Assembly (NCBI RefSeq): GCF_002836505.1
Contig: NZ_PJBF01000056.1
Location: 1 to 64,000 of the forward strand
Source: Psychrobacter sp. Choline-02u-9
GTDB taxonomy: Bacteria; Pseudomonadota; Gammaproteobacteria; Pseudomonadales; Moraxellaceae
Length of the DNA stretch: 64,000 nt
Reading direction: 5' to 3'
Below are positions 28,215 through 37,850 of the stretch, one piece after another (within the stretch, counting starts at the first letter, position 1; every line of letters starts with the position of its first letter). The notes below the pieces were generated by a model. It was not told the origin of the DNA. It worked only from the letters and a program-made list of their open reading frames with translations, and ran no database searches. Made by a program: the position numbers and the translations under genes.

Positions 28215-29132
28215 ATGAACCAAAGAACCATAAAAACAGCAATAGCCGTTACGGGTACTGGTCTACATAGTGGTCAGCCTGTTGACTTGGAGTTTCATCC
28301 ACAGCCAATTGACACTGGTATTGTTTTCGAGCGCTCTGACATAGAAGGTAGTCAATCAATTCCAGCGAGTGCGTTTTTAGTACAAGACACGATGATGTCA
28401 TCAAACTTAGTGTTTGGTGGTACGCGAGTGGGCACGGTTGAGCATCTGCTTAGTGCCATTGCTGGTCTAGGAGTGGATAACCTATTGATTCGTGTCTCTG
28501 CTTCAGAGATACCAATTATGGATGGTAGCGCTGCGCCTTTTGTTGCGCTCTTACTAGATGCAGGATTTTGTGAGCAAGAAGCGGCCAAGAAATTCATTAA
28601 AATTATACGGCCAGTACGAGTGAAGCTAGAAGATAAATGGGCAGAGCTACGTCCTTATGAAGGGTATGAATTAAATTTCGAAATTGATTTTGATCATCCT
28701 GCATTTGATAAGAACTTTCAGCATGCACAGTTGCAGTTCTCTACACAGAACTTTATCGAACAATTAAGCACTGCGCGTACTTTTGGATTTTTACGTGATA
28801 TAGAAGCACTACGTCAAAATAACTTAGCACTTGGCGGCAGTATGGAAAACGCCATCGTTATCGATGATGCCAACATACTTAATGCCGAAGGCTTACGTTT
28901 TAACGATGAGTTTGTTCGTCATAAAATTTTAGATGCTTTGGGAGATTTACATCTGATTGGCTACCCAATTTTAGGTCGTTTTAATGCCTATAAATCTGGT
29001 CATGCTCTAAATAATTTATTAGTACGTGAAATACTGTCTAACGAAGATAACTTTGAAATTGTAACTTTTGATGACAATGTAACCTGTCCTATCGAGTATT
29101 TACCGCTTAATGATTTGGTTATTGAAGGATAA
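28215..29132 (+). CDS. lpxC: UDP-3-O-acyl-N-acetylglucosamine deacetylase
   Basis: Zinc enzyme for the committed step of lipid A synthesis. The 305-aa product has GTGLHSGQPVDL, the zinc-ligand region VEHLLSAIAGLGVDN (about residues 76-90), SARTFGF-type STARTFGFLRD, and HKILDALGDL with the second His/Asp ligands. The ATG at 28215 was chosen because GAGAAGACAACC precedes it and the MNQRTIKTAI start matches the family. The ftsZ terminator sits between it and ftsZ, so lpxC likely has its own promoter within 27950-28200. A strong terminator follows at 29292. Confidence 0.97.
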   Translation: MNQRTIKTAIAVTGTGLHSGQPVDLEFHPQPIDTGIVFERSDIEGSQSIPASAFLVQDTMMSSNLVFGGTRVGTVEHLLSAIAGLGVDNLLIRVSASEIPIMDGSAAPFVALLLDAGFCEQEAAKKFIKIIRPVRVKLEDKWAELRPYEGYELNFEIDFDHPAFDKNFQHAQLQFSTQNFIEQLSTARTFGFLRDIEALRQNNLALGGSMENAIVIDDANILNAEGLRFNDEFVRHKILDALGDLHLIGYPILGRFNAYKSGHALNNLLVREILSNEDNFEIVTFDDNVTCPIEYLPLNDLVIEG

Positions 29133-29291
29133 ATACAGGAATATACAGGAAGTATCGAAACATTTACGCAATATTACATAGGAAGCCCATAATTACATTT
29201 ATATAATATGCTATATTTTGAATATATTATCTATATGATTATATGAATTTTCTGTTAAGGCATATAATACCAAAGCTGTAGATGGTTTTTA

Positions 29292-29347
29292 AATCCTTCG
29301 TTAGCTATATCCATGATCTGGATGTAACTAACGGAGGATTTTTTTTA
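29292..29347 (+). terminator. lpxC terminator
   Basis: A 13-bp arm AATCCTTCGTTAG (29292-29304) pairs with CTAACGGAGGATT (29328-29340), one G-U pair, followed by a run of T (29341-29346). It lies about 160 bp past the lpxC stop, so it may also insulate the convergent DUF721 gene. Confidence 0.82.
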
Positions 29348-29430
29348 TCTGATACATTACAAAAATCCATCTTTATCAATGCCATCACCTGCTCTTATTT
29401 ACATAACTTTACATTTAATGGTCGGTATTT

Positions 29431-29946
29431 TTAATGATTAATCAAACGCAAAAGAGCTTTTTTGAGATTTTCATCAGTGGTGACATGCTCTGCGGCCTGT
29501 GATATAGTCCGTTTTGTGTTCTGGCTAAGCGCCTGATTTTCATTGGCTTTACGAGAATTTGGCAAGTGCAGTGATGATGTTGATGATTGTTTGGATGAAT
29601 AATTATTGGCAGAGCTTTTAGCCACAACGACGCGAATTTGCTTGAGTTGTTTAAATGTAATTGACTGCTCTGTTAGTATTTGCAAATACGAGCTATGTAA
29701 ATAGCGAATATGATTTGCTGCTGTCATTGAGTTAACACTTAATATCAACTGCTCAGGTGTTAAGCCTACAACCCAACAGGTGTTGAGTATTTCTTCAGGT
29801 AGGCAGTCTACCAATAGCTCTTTTATCTCGTTGGTTGCTTCTATATATAGTCGCATGTTGTTAGCAAGGGTTTGAGGTAGCGCGCTACCAGCAAATGCTT
29901 GATGATCTATAAGCTGGGCAAGCCGATTAGGTTGTTTTTTTGACAT
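29431..29946 (-). CDS. DciA-like (DUF721) protein
   Basis: A 171-aa protein with a DUF721/DciA-like centre: LPEEILNTCWVVGLTPEQLILSVNSMTAANHIRYLHSSYLQIL (residues 50-92) matches the family's W-V-G, L-V-S and Y/L pattern. DciA loads the replicative helicase DnaB in bacteria without DnaC. The gene lies next to lpxC, where many gamma-proteobacteria also carry a DUF721 gene, but here it is on the opposite strand. A Ser/Asn-rich low-complexity C-terminus (about 110-160) is unlike the usual basic tail. Start is the ATG at 29946, without a strong ribosome site. No secA follows in this window. Confidence 0.65.
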   Translation of the reverse strand: MSKKQPNRLAQLIDHQAFAGSALPQTLANNMRLYIEATNEIKELLVDCLPEEILNTCWVVGLTPEQLILSVNSMTAANHIRYLHSSYLQILTEQSITFKQLKQIRVVVAKSSANNYSSKQSSTSSLHLPNSRKANENQALSQNTKRTISQAAEHVTTDENLKKALLRLINH

Positions 29947-30195
29947 CGTAAGTACTCATCTAATAGGTGACAAACTCGATACTCATAACAGACATGCTAA
30001 AAGCAATATATAGCAGATGGCTTATAAGATAGTTGACTAGGTGGGAGGTACTACTGGCACTAGTCACTATTTGAAAAGAATGAACCGTTGTAATAGGGAT
30101 TTTATCACGTCTATTTGATGATTATATCCTCTAAATTAATTGATGCTTCGTTACGGATGACGAGCAGACTTGTATTAACAATAGGTAGTAAATTT

Positions 30196-30924
30196 ATGAA
30201 ACAAGCTTTATTAATTTTGTCAGTATTGGGAATGGGTATCGCACAGACGAGTGGTGCTGCCGAAACAACCTTTCAACCAAATAATACCTTGAGTCATACC
30301 ATCACAAATATTTCTACTTCTGCGAACTATGGTTCTAGTCGCAACATCTATAGCACTAACAGTGGTGCCCATGTATATAGCAACGATGAGATCAGTCAAG
30401 CAATTGACAACCTAAGCGCTCATGCTAAGCAAAAAGAATATCAGCTCGCTTCACTGACCAGTCGTTTGTCTTACGAACAGCGTCAGCAGCAAGCAAGCCG
30501 TGTACCTGACCGCAACTCTGCTCCTGCTATTGCAGCAGCAAATGCCTCTCGCGTCGCTCTATCTAGAAGCTCTGGTTACTGTGCTCGCTATGTACGTAAA
30601 GCATTACAATCAGCAGGTTATGAATTTACGCCTAACCCTTCAGCCTATCAGTACGCCTCTCGTGGCACGCTAGCCCAAGCTGGCTTCACCAAGATCAGTA
30701 ACGACATGGCACCACAAGTTGGTGATGTTGTTGTCTATAACCGCACGTCAAGCCGTCCACACGGTCATATCCAGATTTTTGATGGCAATGATTGGGTATC
30801 TGATTTCCGTCAAAACAGCATCAGCCCATATAGCGGTAATTACAGCTATACGACATGGCGTGACTCGCAGTATGTTGATGATGCATCAGATCGTGGTATC
30901 TACCTTGCGATGGCTGACAAATAA
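30196..30924 (+). CDS. Secreted CHAP-domain peptidoglycan peptidase
   Basis: A 242-aa exported protein: signal peptide of about 21 residues (MKQALLILSV...TSGAA), a coiled Gln/Arg-rich middle (about 60-110), then a CHAP-type NlpC/P60 domain. Cys129 in SGYCARYVRKAL is the likely nucleophile and His191 in PHGHIQIFDG the general base. These fit an amidase/endopeptidase that cuts peptidoglycan stem peptides in the periplasm or outside. The ATG at 30196 has only a weak AGGTAG before it; the open frame begins 27 codons earlier without a signal peptide. A strong terminator follows at 30976. Substrate specificity is inferred. Confidence 0.75.
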   Translation: MKQALLILSVLGMGIAQTSGAAETTFQPNNTLSHTITNISTSANYGSSRNIYSTNSGAHVYSNDEISQAIDNLSAHAKQKEYQLASLTSRLSYEQRQQQASRVPDRNSAPAIAAANASRVALSRSSGYCARYVRKALQSAGYEFTPNPSAYQYASRGTLAQAGFTKISNDMAPQVGDVVVYNRTSSRPHGHIQIFDGNDWVSDFRQNSISPYSGNYSYTTWRDSQYVDDASDRGIYLAMADK

Positions 30925-30975
30925 ACATCGGTTAAATGAAGTAGGTATCAGTTAAATAAGACTAAAGTTTTCTCC

Positions 30976-31018
30976 AAACTCAGTAATGCTCTTTATGACA
31001 TTACTGGGTTTTTTTTGT
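30976..31018 (+). terminator. Terminator of the CHAP peptidase gene
   Basis: AAACTCAGTAATG (30976-30988)/CATTACTGGGTTT (30999-31011), 13 bp with one G-U pair, followed by T-run. Confidence 0.9.
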
Positions 31019-31063
31019 GCTTGAAAAGGGGACGCCTAAGTGAGTACAGCTCATATAACCAAA

Positions 31064-31837
31064 TCAAAGCTCGAAATTTGGCCAATAGTCGCGATTGTGA
31101 AAATCAGGCGGAGAGGCATGGCCTGACGCGAAGTATAAATCAGTTTCGCCAAACCATAAGATGACGCAAGGATGTATTTGTTCGATCCTCATGTTTGCAA
31201 CAGCATATTGTTGATTCGGCAATTGAGTTATAGGAAGGCTAAAGCTACGCTCATAATGAGCAGGTGTCTGCACCACCGTTGGAGTGCTAGATAACGGGTT
31301 CTCCCCTGATCTATCTGCTAGCTCCTTACAGTTACGCCAATTAATAGATGCGCGTGTGGTGCCGTCGGTCTCATACAATGGTACTGGCGGTAGTGCCGCA
31401 GGGTTACGATAGCTCTCAAACTGATAAACAGCGTAACGACCATCAGGACTCGCATTAATCTCTATATAAGCGGTTGCTTGCTGAAGTGGTGTCTTGTGAG
31501 GTTCTATCTGGTCAGATGTCACGATATCTTCATTATTAACCTTACTACCATCAACCTCACTGCCAGCAATAAAACATTCAAGGCACGTTTCTTCCCATAG
31601 ATAATCAGTGAAATTTACTTGAGTTTGTTGCCATATTGGCCAATTGAATTGATTGGCTAGAATTTGGCTATGCAGAGTCACTTGATAGGTCAGCACTAGT
31701 TGCAAAGCTGGTTGCTGGATGATTTCTGCACTTACTTCGATAGAGATATTCTCTAGTGCTTCTATAGACACACCTAATTGCTGAGCGTCTTTCGCTATCG
31801 TCTCGTTGGCTAGACGGAGGTTAAAAGATTGTTTCAT
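31064..31837 (-). CDS. DOMON-like domain protein
   Basis: A 257-aa protein with the DOMON-like pattern: YLWEETCLECFIAGS (about residues 84-98), AYIEINASPDGRYAVYQFESYRNP (about 125-150), and FGETDLYFASGHASPPDFH near the end. Such proteins are seen in cyanobacteria and proteobacteria with unknown function; no heme ligand is obvious. There is no signal peptide, so the location is not clear. ATG is behind GAG at moderate spacing. It stands alone between the CHAP gene and yhbY. Confidence 0.7.
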   Translation of the reverse strand: MKQSFNLRLANETIAKDAQQLGVSIEALENISIEVSAEIIQQPALQLVLTYQVTLHSQILANQFNWPIWQQTQVNFTDYLWEETCLECFIAGSEVDGSKVNNEDIVTSDQIEPHKTPLQQATAYIEINASPDGRYAVYQFESYRNPAALPPVPLYETDGTTRASINWRNCKELADRSGENPLSSTPTVVQTPAHYERSFSLPITQLPNQQYAVANMRIEQIHPCVILWFGETDLYFASGHASPPDFHNRDYWPNFEL

Positions 31838-31951
31838 TATTGATAAGTCTCAACGGTAATAATAAAGAGGTGATAGTAACAAGAGAAATCATACTGATTA
31901 AGGGCACCAATACTATATGGTAAATATAACCGAGACTATCGGAAAACATAA

Positions 31952-31980
31952 AAGCCGCGAGCAAGAAGCGTCGCGGCCTT
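31952..31980 (-). terminator. yhbY terminator
   Basis: GCCGCGA (31954-31960)/TCGCGGC (31971-31977) on the minus strand, followed by TTTTATG. Confidence 0.8.
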
Positions 31981-32056
31981 TGTATTTCATTATCGTTTGG
32001 CTATGATATAAGTGAACATAAAAGCCAGTCACTTAATGCCAGTCTATCATGACATA

Positions 32057-32368
32057 TTACTGTGCGTGACGTGCTAGGTTAGACAGTTTTGGGTTGGCAT
32101 TTGGGTTTTTACGTAGTAATAATGCCATACGACCAATAGAGTGAACCAAAGACGCATTAGCCGCTTTAGCAAGTTCAGCGCCAACGATGTCACGCTCTTC
32201 TTTCGTGCCAGCAGGCAATTTCACTTTGATAAGCTCATGATCTGTTAGCGCGCGATCGATTTCTTCAGTAATGGTTGGGGTAATACCCTTGTTGCCGATC
32301 ATAACGATAGGCTTTAGCTCGTGACCGATGCCTTTTAGACGTTTGATGGTAGCGTTATCGAGTTGCAT
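32057..32368 (-). CDS. yhbY: Ribosome assembly RNA-binding protein YhbY
   Basis: A 103-aa CRM-domain protein that associates with the large-subunit precursor. The core has LKGIGHELKPIVMIGNKGITP, the GxxG-type loop NKG, HELIKVKLPAG and VGAELAKAANASLVHSIGRMALLLRK. The ATG at 32368 has TAGGA upstream; the frame extends 14 codons further without a better start. It is divergent from rlmE with a 334-bp gap, the arrangement seen in E. coli (yhbY and rlmE-ftsH). Confidence 0.92.
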   Translation of the reverse strand: MQLDNATIKRLKGIGHELKPIVMIGNKGITPTITEEIDRALTDHELIKVKLPAGTKEERDIVGAELAKAANASLVHSIGRMALLLRKNPNANPKLSNLARHAQ

Positions 32369-32702
32369 AGAATTCCTAAGTGTTGGTAAAAATAAAAATG
32401 GTACTGTCAAAAACAGTTATTGATCATTATAGATAATCTGTGACCATCTTGCATGAGATCAGCAGGATTTTGCACGATTTTACGTGACGAAAATGTTAAA
32501 CTGAATGTTTGGTACATTATAAACGCTACTGCCTTATAAAACAGTTATTTAACCAATAGAATTTGGTCAGTTTGCAACCAACCATGAATAAAAAATCTGA
32601 TTAACACCGTATTTAGAATGATCCGCAACGGATTAATATCAGTTTGTAAGTAATAGAGCAATTAAAGCAGCTAGATTTAGTAAAGCAATAGGAGCAGGTA
32701 TT
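32369..32702. other. Divergent intergenic region, yhbY/rlmE
   Basis: 334 bp with no gene. Presumably holds both promoters; no convincing hexamer pair or other feature was picked out. Confidence 0.3.
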
Positions 32703-33335
32703 TTGGCCACGCGTATCGAAAACAAAAAACTATCAAAGAGCAGCAGTGCTTGGATGAAAGAGCATATTGATGATCATTATGTACAAAAAGCTCAAAAAGA
32801 TGGCTACCGTGCCCGTGCCGCTTATAAATTATTAGAGATTAATGAAAAAACCAACCTGATCAAAAAAGGCATGACGGTCGTAGATTTGGGCAGTGCGCCT
32901 GGTAGCTGGTCACAAGTCGCTGGTCGATTGGTAGGTGACGATGGTATCTTGATTGCCTCTGATATTTTGGCGATGGATACCTTGCCTGATGTGACCTTTA
33001 TTCAGGGTGATTTTCGTGAAGCTGAAGTGTTTGACGCTATTATGGCAGAAGTAGGTGATAGGCAAGTCGACGTGGTATTGTCTGACATGGCACCCAATAC
33101 CGCTGGGAACAGTGCTATCGATCAGCCACGTATGATGTACTTATGTGAGCTAGCAGTGGACTTCGCGCTTGCAACCTTACCAAAAGGTGGCGCACTTATT
33201 ATGAAAGTGTTTCAAGGCGAGGGTACACAAGAATTACGCAAGCAGATGCAGCAGGACTTTAGTAAGATTCGTAGTATAAAGCCAGGTGCGTCACGACCAC
33301 GCTCAAAAGAGATGTTTTGGATAGCGATTAAATAG
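32703..33335 (+). CDS. rlmE: 23S rRNA 2'-O-methyltransferase RlmE (FtsJ)
   Basis: SAM-dependent 2'-O-methylation of 23S rRNA U2552 (E. coli numbering). The 210-aa product has the SAM motif VVDLGSAPGSWSQVAGR (about residues 60-76) and the DMAPNTAGN block. The family's K-D-K-E tetrad is present in outline: Lys near the start, Asp in LSDMAP, Lys in MKVFQGEG, Glu in KEMFW. The start codon is a TTG at 32703 with GGAG about 10 nt upstream; no ATG exists at the family's usual position. It is followed by ftsH after 401 bp. Confidence 0.94.
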   Translation: MATRIENKKLSKSSSAWMKEHIDDHYVQKAQKDGYRARAAYKLLEINEKTNLIKKGMTVVDLGSAPGSWSQVAGRLVGDDGILIASDILAMDTLPDVTFIQGDFREAEVFDAIMAEVGDRQVDVVLSDMAPNTAGNSAIDQPRMMYLCELAVDFALATLPKGGALIMKVFQGEGTQELRKQMQQDFSKIRSIKPGASRPRSKEMFWIAIK

Positions 33336-33736
33336 TTTTAACATCAATAGGTTGCTGCTCTTGTAAGCGTGAGGGTAAACCACCATAAAGTGTTATTATC
33401 GCGATATAAAAGCTGCGTCAATTGTTAAATGAATAATCGTGAAACCTGCTTGAATTATGCGGGTTAGCACCACATATCATGGTATATTACCTTTGTTTTT
33501 AGCATACGTTTTAGGCAAAGTCGTCTGATAATAAGCGTTTTACAAGCTCAATGATCGTATATCTATGTTTATCTCATACTGATTATTTATAAAAACAATT
33601 TTTATGCTACCTATAAATCATATAAGTTTAATTTAGCAGCTTTTTATTATCGGGATATTCGTTAAAAATGAGCAATACGTTTATAGACGTCACGTGTTTA
33701 ATAAACACACCAATAAGTAAGGGATGGGAATAACTA
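33336..33736. other. 401-bp region upstream of ftsH
   Basis: No gene. It contains the sigma-32-like promoter at 33449-33477. The last 150 bp are AT-rich and may hold a sigma-70 promoter that I could not place. Confidence 0.4.
33449..33477 (+). promoter_or_regulatory. Sigma-32-like promoter upstream of ftsH
   Basis: CTTGAA (33449-33454), a 15-nt spacer, then CCACATAT (33470-33477), seven of eight positions of the CCCCATNT -10 element. It lies about 260 bp before the ftsH GTG. Heat-shock control of ftsH is known in E. coli; its use here is inferred. Confidence 0.45.
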
Positions 33737-35632
33737 GTGAGCGACATGGTAAAAAATACCTTATTGTGGCTGGTGGTAATCGGCGTTTTAGTGCTGGTGT
33801 TTAGCGGCTTTGATCAATCATCTGAGCCAGATAACCTTAACTACTCTGAGTTTGTGACCGCTGTGTCAGAAAACCAAGTAGCCAGTGTCGAAATTGACGG
33901 CGAACAGATCACCGGCGAAAAGAAAAATGGCTCATCTTTTGAGACCATTAGACCAGCTGTGTCAGATGACCAGCTCATGCCAATGCTACGTGAGAACCAA
34001 GTCGAAGTTCAAGGAACTGCACCAAAGCGCCAAAGCGTATTAATGCAATTACTGATAGCCAGCTTCCCAATTCTATTGATTATTGGTCTGTTCTTATTCT
34101 TTATGCGTAATATGCAGGGCGGCGCTGGCGGTAAAGGCGGCGGTCCAATGAGCTTTGGTAAATCAAAAGCGAAAATGCTGACCGAAGATCAAATCAACGT
34201 TAACTTCGAAGATGTGGCTGGTTGTGAAGAAGCTAAAGAAGAAGTCGTTGAAGTAGTTGAATTCTTGCGTGATCCAGACAAATTTACCAAACTGGGTGCA
34301 ACGATTCCTCGTGGTATCTTGATGGTAGGTCCTCCTGGTACAGGTAAAACCTTGTTAGCGAGAGCTATTGCTGGTGAAGCTAAAGTGCCGTTTTTCTCAA
34401 TTTCAGGTTCTGATTTTGTTGAAATGTTCGTCGGTGTTGGTGCATCACGTGTCCGTGATATGTTCGAACAAGCAAAGAAAAGTGCGCCTTGTATCATCTT
34501 TATCGATGAGATTGATGCAGTTGGTCGTCATCGTGGTTCCGGTATGGGCGGCGGTAACGATGAACGCGAGCAGACATTGAACCAATTATTGGTTGAGATG
34601 GATGGTTTTGAAGGTAATGAAGGCGTTATCGTCATTGCCGCTACCAACCGTGCTGACGTACTTGACAAGGCATTATTGCGTCCAGGTCGTTTTGACCGTC
34701 AGGTACAAGTAGGCTTGCCGGATATCAAAGGTCGTGAGCAAATCCTAAAAGTCCATTTGAAAAAACTGCCAAACACAATTAGTGTAGATGCCAGTTCTCT
34801 TGCTCGTGGTACGCCTGGATTCAGTGGTGCACAGCTTGCCAACCTTGTAAACGAAGCTGCATTGTTCGCCGCGCGTCGCAACAAGACCAGCGTCGATATG
34901 AATGACTTTGAAGATGCAAAAGACAAGCTATATATGGGTCCTGAACGCAAGTCCATGGTGATACGCGAAGAAGAGCGCCGTGCAACTGCATATCATGAAG
35001 CGGGTCATGCGCTAGTAGCTGAGCTATTGCCAGGTACAGATCCGGTGCATAAAGTTACTATCATGCCTCGTGGTTTTGCCCTTGGTGTCACTTGGCAGTT
35101 GCCTGAGCATGATCAGACCAGTATGTATAAGTCGAAAATGCTGAGCGACATTGCTATTTTGTTCGGTGGTCGTATCGCCGAAGAAGTATTCATCAATCAA
35201 ATGTCAACGGGTGCTTCGAACGACTTTGAACGTGCTACTAAAATGGCGCGTGCGATGGTCACGAAGTACGGCATGTCTGATGCACTTGGTATCATGGTGT
35301 ATGAAGATGATGACAACTCGCAAGGATATTTCGGCGGTGGTGGTCGTACTATCTCTGAAGCTACTCAGCAGAAGGTTGATGAAGAAGTGCGTCGTATGCT
35401 AGAAGAGCAGTATGATATTGCTCGTGAATTGATTGAAGCCAACCAAGACAAAATGCATGCGATGGTTGATGCGCTGATGAACTGGGAAACTATTGATCGT
35501 GACCAACTGCAAGATATTCTAGCAGGTGAAGAACCACGTCCACCAAGAGTTTATCAGCATAACGAAGTAAACTTGTCGAAAAACGACGTTAAAACAACGG
35601 GTGCTACACCGCCACCACTACCAGCGATGTAA
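33737..35632 (+). CDS. ftsH: ATP-dependent zinc metalloprotease FtsH
   Basis: Membrane-anchored AAA+ protease that degrades membrane proteins and regulators such as LpxC in E. coli. The 631-aa product has two TM helices (about 5-22 and 97-117) around a small periplasmic domain. Then come Walker A GPPGTGKT (about residue 197), Walker B IIFIDEID, the second region of homology around [20 protein letters not shown], and the protease motif HEAGH (about residue 420). It starts at a GTG (MSDMVKN), as the family's MSDM start indicates. It shares a neighbourhood with lpxC, a known FtsH substrate in other bacteria, but they are not in the same operon. Confidence 0.97.
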   Translation: MSDMVKNTLLWLVVIGVLVLVFSGFDQSSEPDNLNYSEFVTAVSENQVASVEIDGEQITGEKKNGSSFETIRPAVSDDQLMPMLRENQVEVQGTAPKRQSVLMQLLIASFPILLIIGLFLFFMRNMQGGAGGKGGGPMSFGKSKAKMLTEDQINVNFEDVAGCEEAKEEVVEVVEFLRDPDKFTKLGATIPRGILMVGPPGTGKTLLARAIAGEAKVPFFSISGSDFVEMFVGVGASRVRDMFEQAKKSAPCIIFIDEIDAVGRHRGSGMGGGNDEREQTLNQLLVEMDGFEGNEGVIVIAATNRADVLDKALLRPGRFDRQVQVGLPDIKGREQILKVHLKKLPNTISVDASSLARGTPGFSGAQLANLVNEAALFAARRNKTSVDMNDFEDAKDKLYMGPERKSMVIREEERRATAYHEAGHALVAELLPGTDPVHKVTIMPRGFALGVTWQLPEHDQTSMYKSKMLSDIAILFGGRIAEEVFINQMSTGASNDFERATKMARAMVTKYGMSDALGIMVYEDDDNSQGYFGGGGRTISEATQQKVDEEVRRMLEEQYDIARELIEANQDKMHAMVDALMNWETIDRDQLQDILAGEEPRPPRVYQHNEVNLSKNDVKTTGATPPPLPAM

Positions 35633-35655
35633 GTGCTAGCATATTCATGTTTTAT

Positions 35656-35685
35656 AAAAAGTCCTTTATGATAAAGGGCTTTTTT
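35656..35685 (+). terminator. ftsH terminator
   Basis: AAAAAGTCCTTTA/TAAAGGGCTTTTT arms (one G-U pair) with a short loop, then more T. Confidence 0.85.
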
Positions 35686-35796
35686 ATTGTCATCATTTTA
35701 TGAAGGATTTAGAACCCTATAAGATTTACTGGTATCATAAGCGTAGATAACAATAATTAAAACTGCATTATAAACTTTACTTGCGATGGATTATTC

Positions 35797-36690
35797 ATGT
35801 CATTATTCCAACCTTTATCCAACTACCAAGTGTCTAGCCGTGATAAGACCTTAGATTTGTCACAGCCACATATCATGGGCATCTTGAATGTAACGCCAGA
35901 TTCGTTTTCAGACGGTGGGCAGTTTAACGCAGTAGATAAAGCCGTTGCGCACTGTCAGCAGATGATAAATGAAGGCGCTACTATTATCGATATCGGTGGT
36001 GAATCTACTCGTCCAAATGCGCAAACTGTGGCGACTGATGATGAGATACAACGAGTTGTGCCAGTGGTTCGAGCCATCCGTAAGTATTGTGGTGATGCTA
36101 TTTGGTTATCGATTGATACTAGCAGCCCTGAAGTCATGCAGGCAGCATTTAATGAAGGTGCTGACATTTGGAATGATGTACGAGCACTAAAACGTACGGG
36201 TGCGGCAGAGCTGGCGGCTGAGCTTAATATACCTGTTATGCTAATGCATATGCGCGGTGAGCCAACGACAATGAATAATTTGGCGCAATATGACGATGTG
36301 ATCGATGAAGTGCGTACAGAGCTGATTGACCGTATTAACGAAGTAGTTAGCATCGGCGTCAAACAAAGCAATATCATTATCGACCCAGGTTTTGGTTTTG
36401 CTAAGAACTATGAGCATCACTGCGCATTATTAAGCCAGCTGAGCAGCTTGCAAACATTAGGACTGCCAATGATGTTTGGCATTTCTCGTAAGCGGTTTTT
36501 AGCAGAAGTATTGACCAAAAGTGGAGCTGAAGCTGTGAGTACGACGCAAGCGCTAGAGCGTGATTCGGCAGGAACGGCAGCTGGACTGTTAGCCGTACAA
36601 CAAGGCGCAAGTATCATTCGTACGCATAATGTGGCGATGATGCAGCAAGCAGTGGCCTTATGGAGTCAACTGTCAGCACATCGTTGTTAA
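35797..36690 (+). CDS. folP: Dihydropteroate synthase
   Basis: Makes 7,8-dihydropteroate from DHPPP and p-aminobenzoate in folate synthesis; target of sulfonamides. The 297-aa product has IMGILNVTPDSFSDGG (about residues 26-41), the GGESTRPNA motif, IWLSIDTSSPEV, NDVRALK, and PGFGFAKNYEHH, in family order. It lies 165 bp after ftsH, the order seen in E. coli, with the ftsH terminator between them, so it is at least partly separately transcribed. glmM, the usual next gene, is absent; sdhE follows instead. Confidence 0.95.
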   Translation: MSLFQPLSNYQVSSRDKTLDLSQPHIMGILNVTPDSFSDGGQFNAVDKAVAHCQQMINEGATIIDIGGESTRPNAQTVATDDEIQRVVPVVRAIRKYCGDAIWLSIDTSSPEVMQAAFNEGADIWNDVRALKRTGAAELAAELNIPVMLMHMRGEPTTMNNLAQYDDVIDEVRTELIDRINEVVSIGVKQSNIIIDPGFGFAKNYEHHCALLSQLSSLQTLGLPMMFGISRKRFLAEVLTKSGAEAVSTTQALERDSAGTAAGLLAVQQGASIIRTHNVAMMQQAVALWSQLSAHRC

Positions 36691-36816
36691 TGTCGCTTTA
36701 TATATGCAGATGAGCAATAATATTTTTAGCCTATAAATATTCTATACGCTATGCTTAACATCTATTTCTAAACTATCTAAACCCACAAGACTATCCCATT
36801 TAATAAGAGTAAATCT

Positions 36817-37098
36817 ATGACAAGCACAACTCAGCCAGAACCAACCAATGAACAGCGCCGTATCATTTATCAAGCTCGCCGCGGATTAAAAGAATTGGAT
36901 TTTTATATTGATCCTTACGTCAAAGAGCTATATCTGACAGCAGATGCTACTGAGCAAGCAACATTTGCAGAAATGCTGACTCATGAAGACCCAGACTTGC
37001 TTGATTACTTTACTAATCAAAATCGTCCAGAAGAGGATGACATCTGGGCGTTGGTCAATAAGATAAAAACATGGCGCCATACCAAAGACTTGGTTTAG
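36817..37098 (+). CDS. sdhE: Succinate dehydrogenase assembly factor SdhE
   Basis: A 93-aa protein of the SdhE/YgfY (CptB) family that helps flavinylate SdhA and FrdA. Visible features are the conserved RGLKELD block (family RGxxE motif) at about residues 23-29, FAEMLTHEDPDLLDYF, and the C-terminal NKIKTW. The gene is followed after 52 bp by a YgfX-like membrane protein, the same pairing as ygfY-ygfX in E. coli. Confidence 0.88.
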   Translation: MTSTTQPEPTNEQRRIIYQARRGLKELDFYIDPYVKELYLTADATEQATFAEMLTHEDPDLLDYFTNQNRPEEDDIWALVNKIKTWRHTKDLV

Positions 37099-37150
37099 CT
37101 CTTAAAGAATGGATCGGCATAATATCTAACGTTTCCCATGGTACGCTTAT

Positions 37151-37609
37151 ATGACGCCAGTAACCTCGCTACGTATTGATACAGCTATCACGCCTGCCAG
37201 TTATTTACGCACGCTGCTATATGTAAGCTTGACTAGCGTTATGATGATATTGGCATGGTTTGCATCTTTGGCCTTATGGCAGTATTTACTAATCTTAATA
37301 GTCTCAGCAGCAGTTGCAAGTTATCTGATCATATCGAGACCGATACTATTACATATTAGTCAGCCATCGCTCAGTCAGCGTGTCGATAAAGAATGGCAAT
37401 TACTGATACGAACGGGACGCGGCGATGAGTTATGGCAAGCAGAGTTAATCGATATCAATCGCTACCAGTGGGCGATGAGTATCGAGTTCAATATCGTTGA
37501 ACCTTATCAAAGAACGTTTTCGACTACTATATTTCGCGACCAAGTAAATTACGAGCAATGGCGACAGTTAAATATTTTAACCAATATCAGTAAGGGTAAT
37601 ATTAGATAG
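37151..37609 (+). CDS. YgfX-like inner-membrane protein
   Basis: A 152-aa protein with two predicted membrane helices (about residues 20-40 and 44-63), followed by a cytosolic tail with WQAELIDINRYQWAMSIEF and IFRDQVNYEQWRQLNIL. These fit the YgfX (CptA) pattern, and the gene sits directly behind sdhE as ygfX does behind ygfY in E. coli. In E. coli YgfX was proposed to be a toxin against FtsZ/MreB with YgfY as antitoxin. Whether this pair acts that way is doubtful, since YgfY is now seen as SdhE. Sequence conservation in the family is low. Confidence 0.7.
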   Translation: MTPVTSLRIDTAITPASYLRTLLYVSLTSVMMILAWFASLALWQYLLILIVSAAVASYLIISRPILLHISQPSLSQRVDKEWQLLIRTGRGDELWQAELIDINRYQWAMSIEFNIVEPYQRTFSTTIFRDQVNYEQWRQLNILTNISKGNIR

Positions 37610-37850
37610 CTGAGTATTTATTGGTCTTATATTTCTCCTTTTACGATGAGAAATCCCTACACGTCATAACAAAATAGCTATCTCAAAGGGCAAAGAGGTT
37701 TGTTATATTAAAATCTGTTATATTAAAAATAGAAAATAAAACTCGTAATTTTGCTGTCCCGTTATTAAAGAACATATAGGCAGATATGAGGTTTTATAAA
37801 TTTTAGTAGTATTTTTGTACTAAACAATACGATAAAAAGAGGAATAGATA

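Noticed and set aside
36817..37609. Toxin-antitoxin pair (CptB/CptA)
   Set aside because: The first gene is better explained as the SdhE flavinylation factor, and the partner's toxin role is contested. Listed only as YgfX-like.
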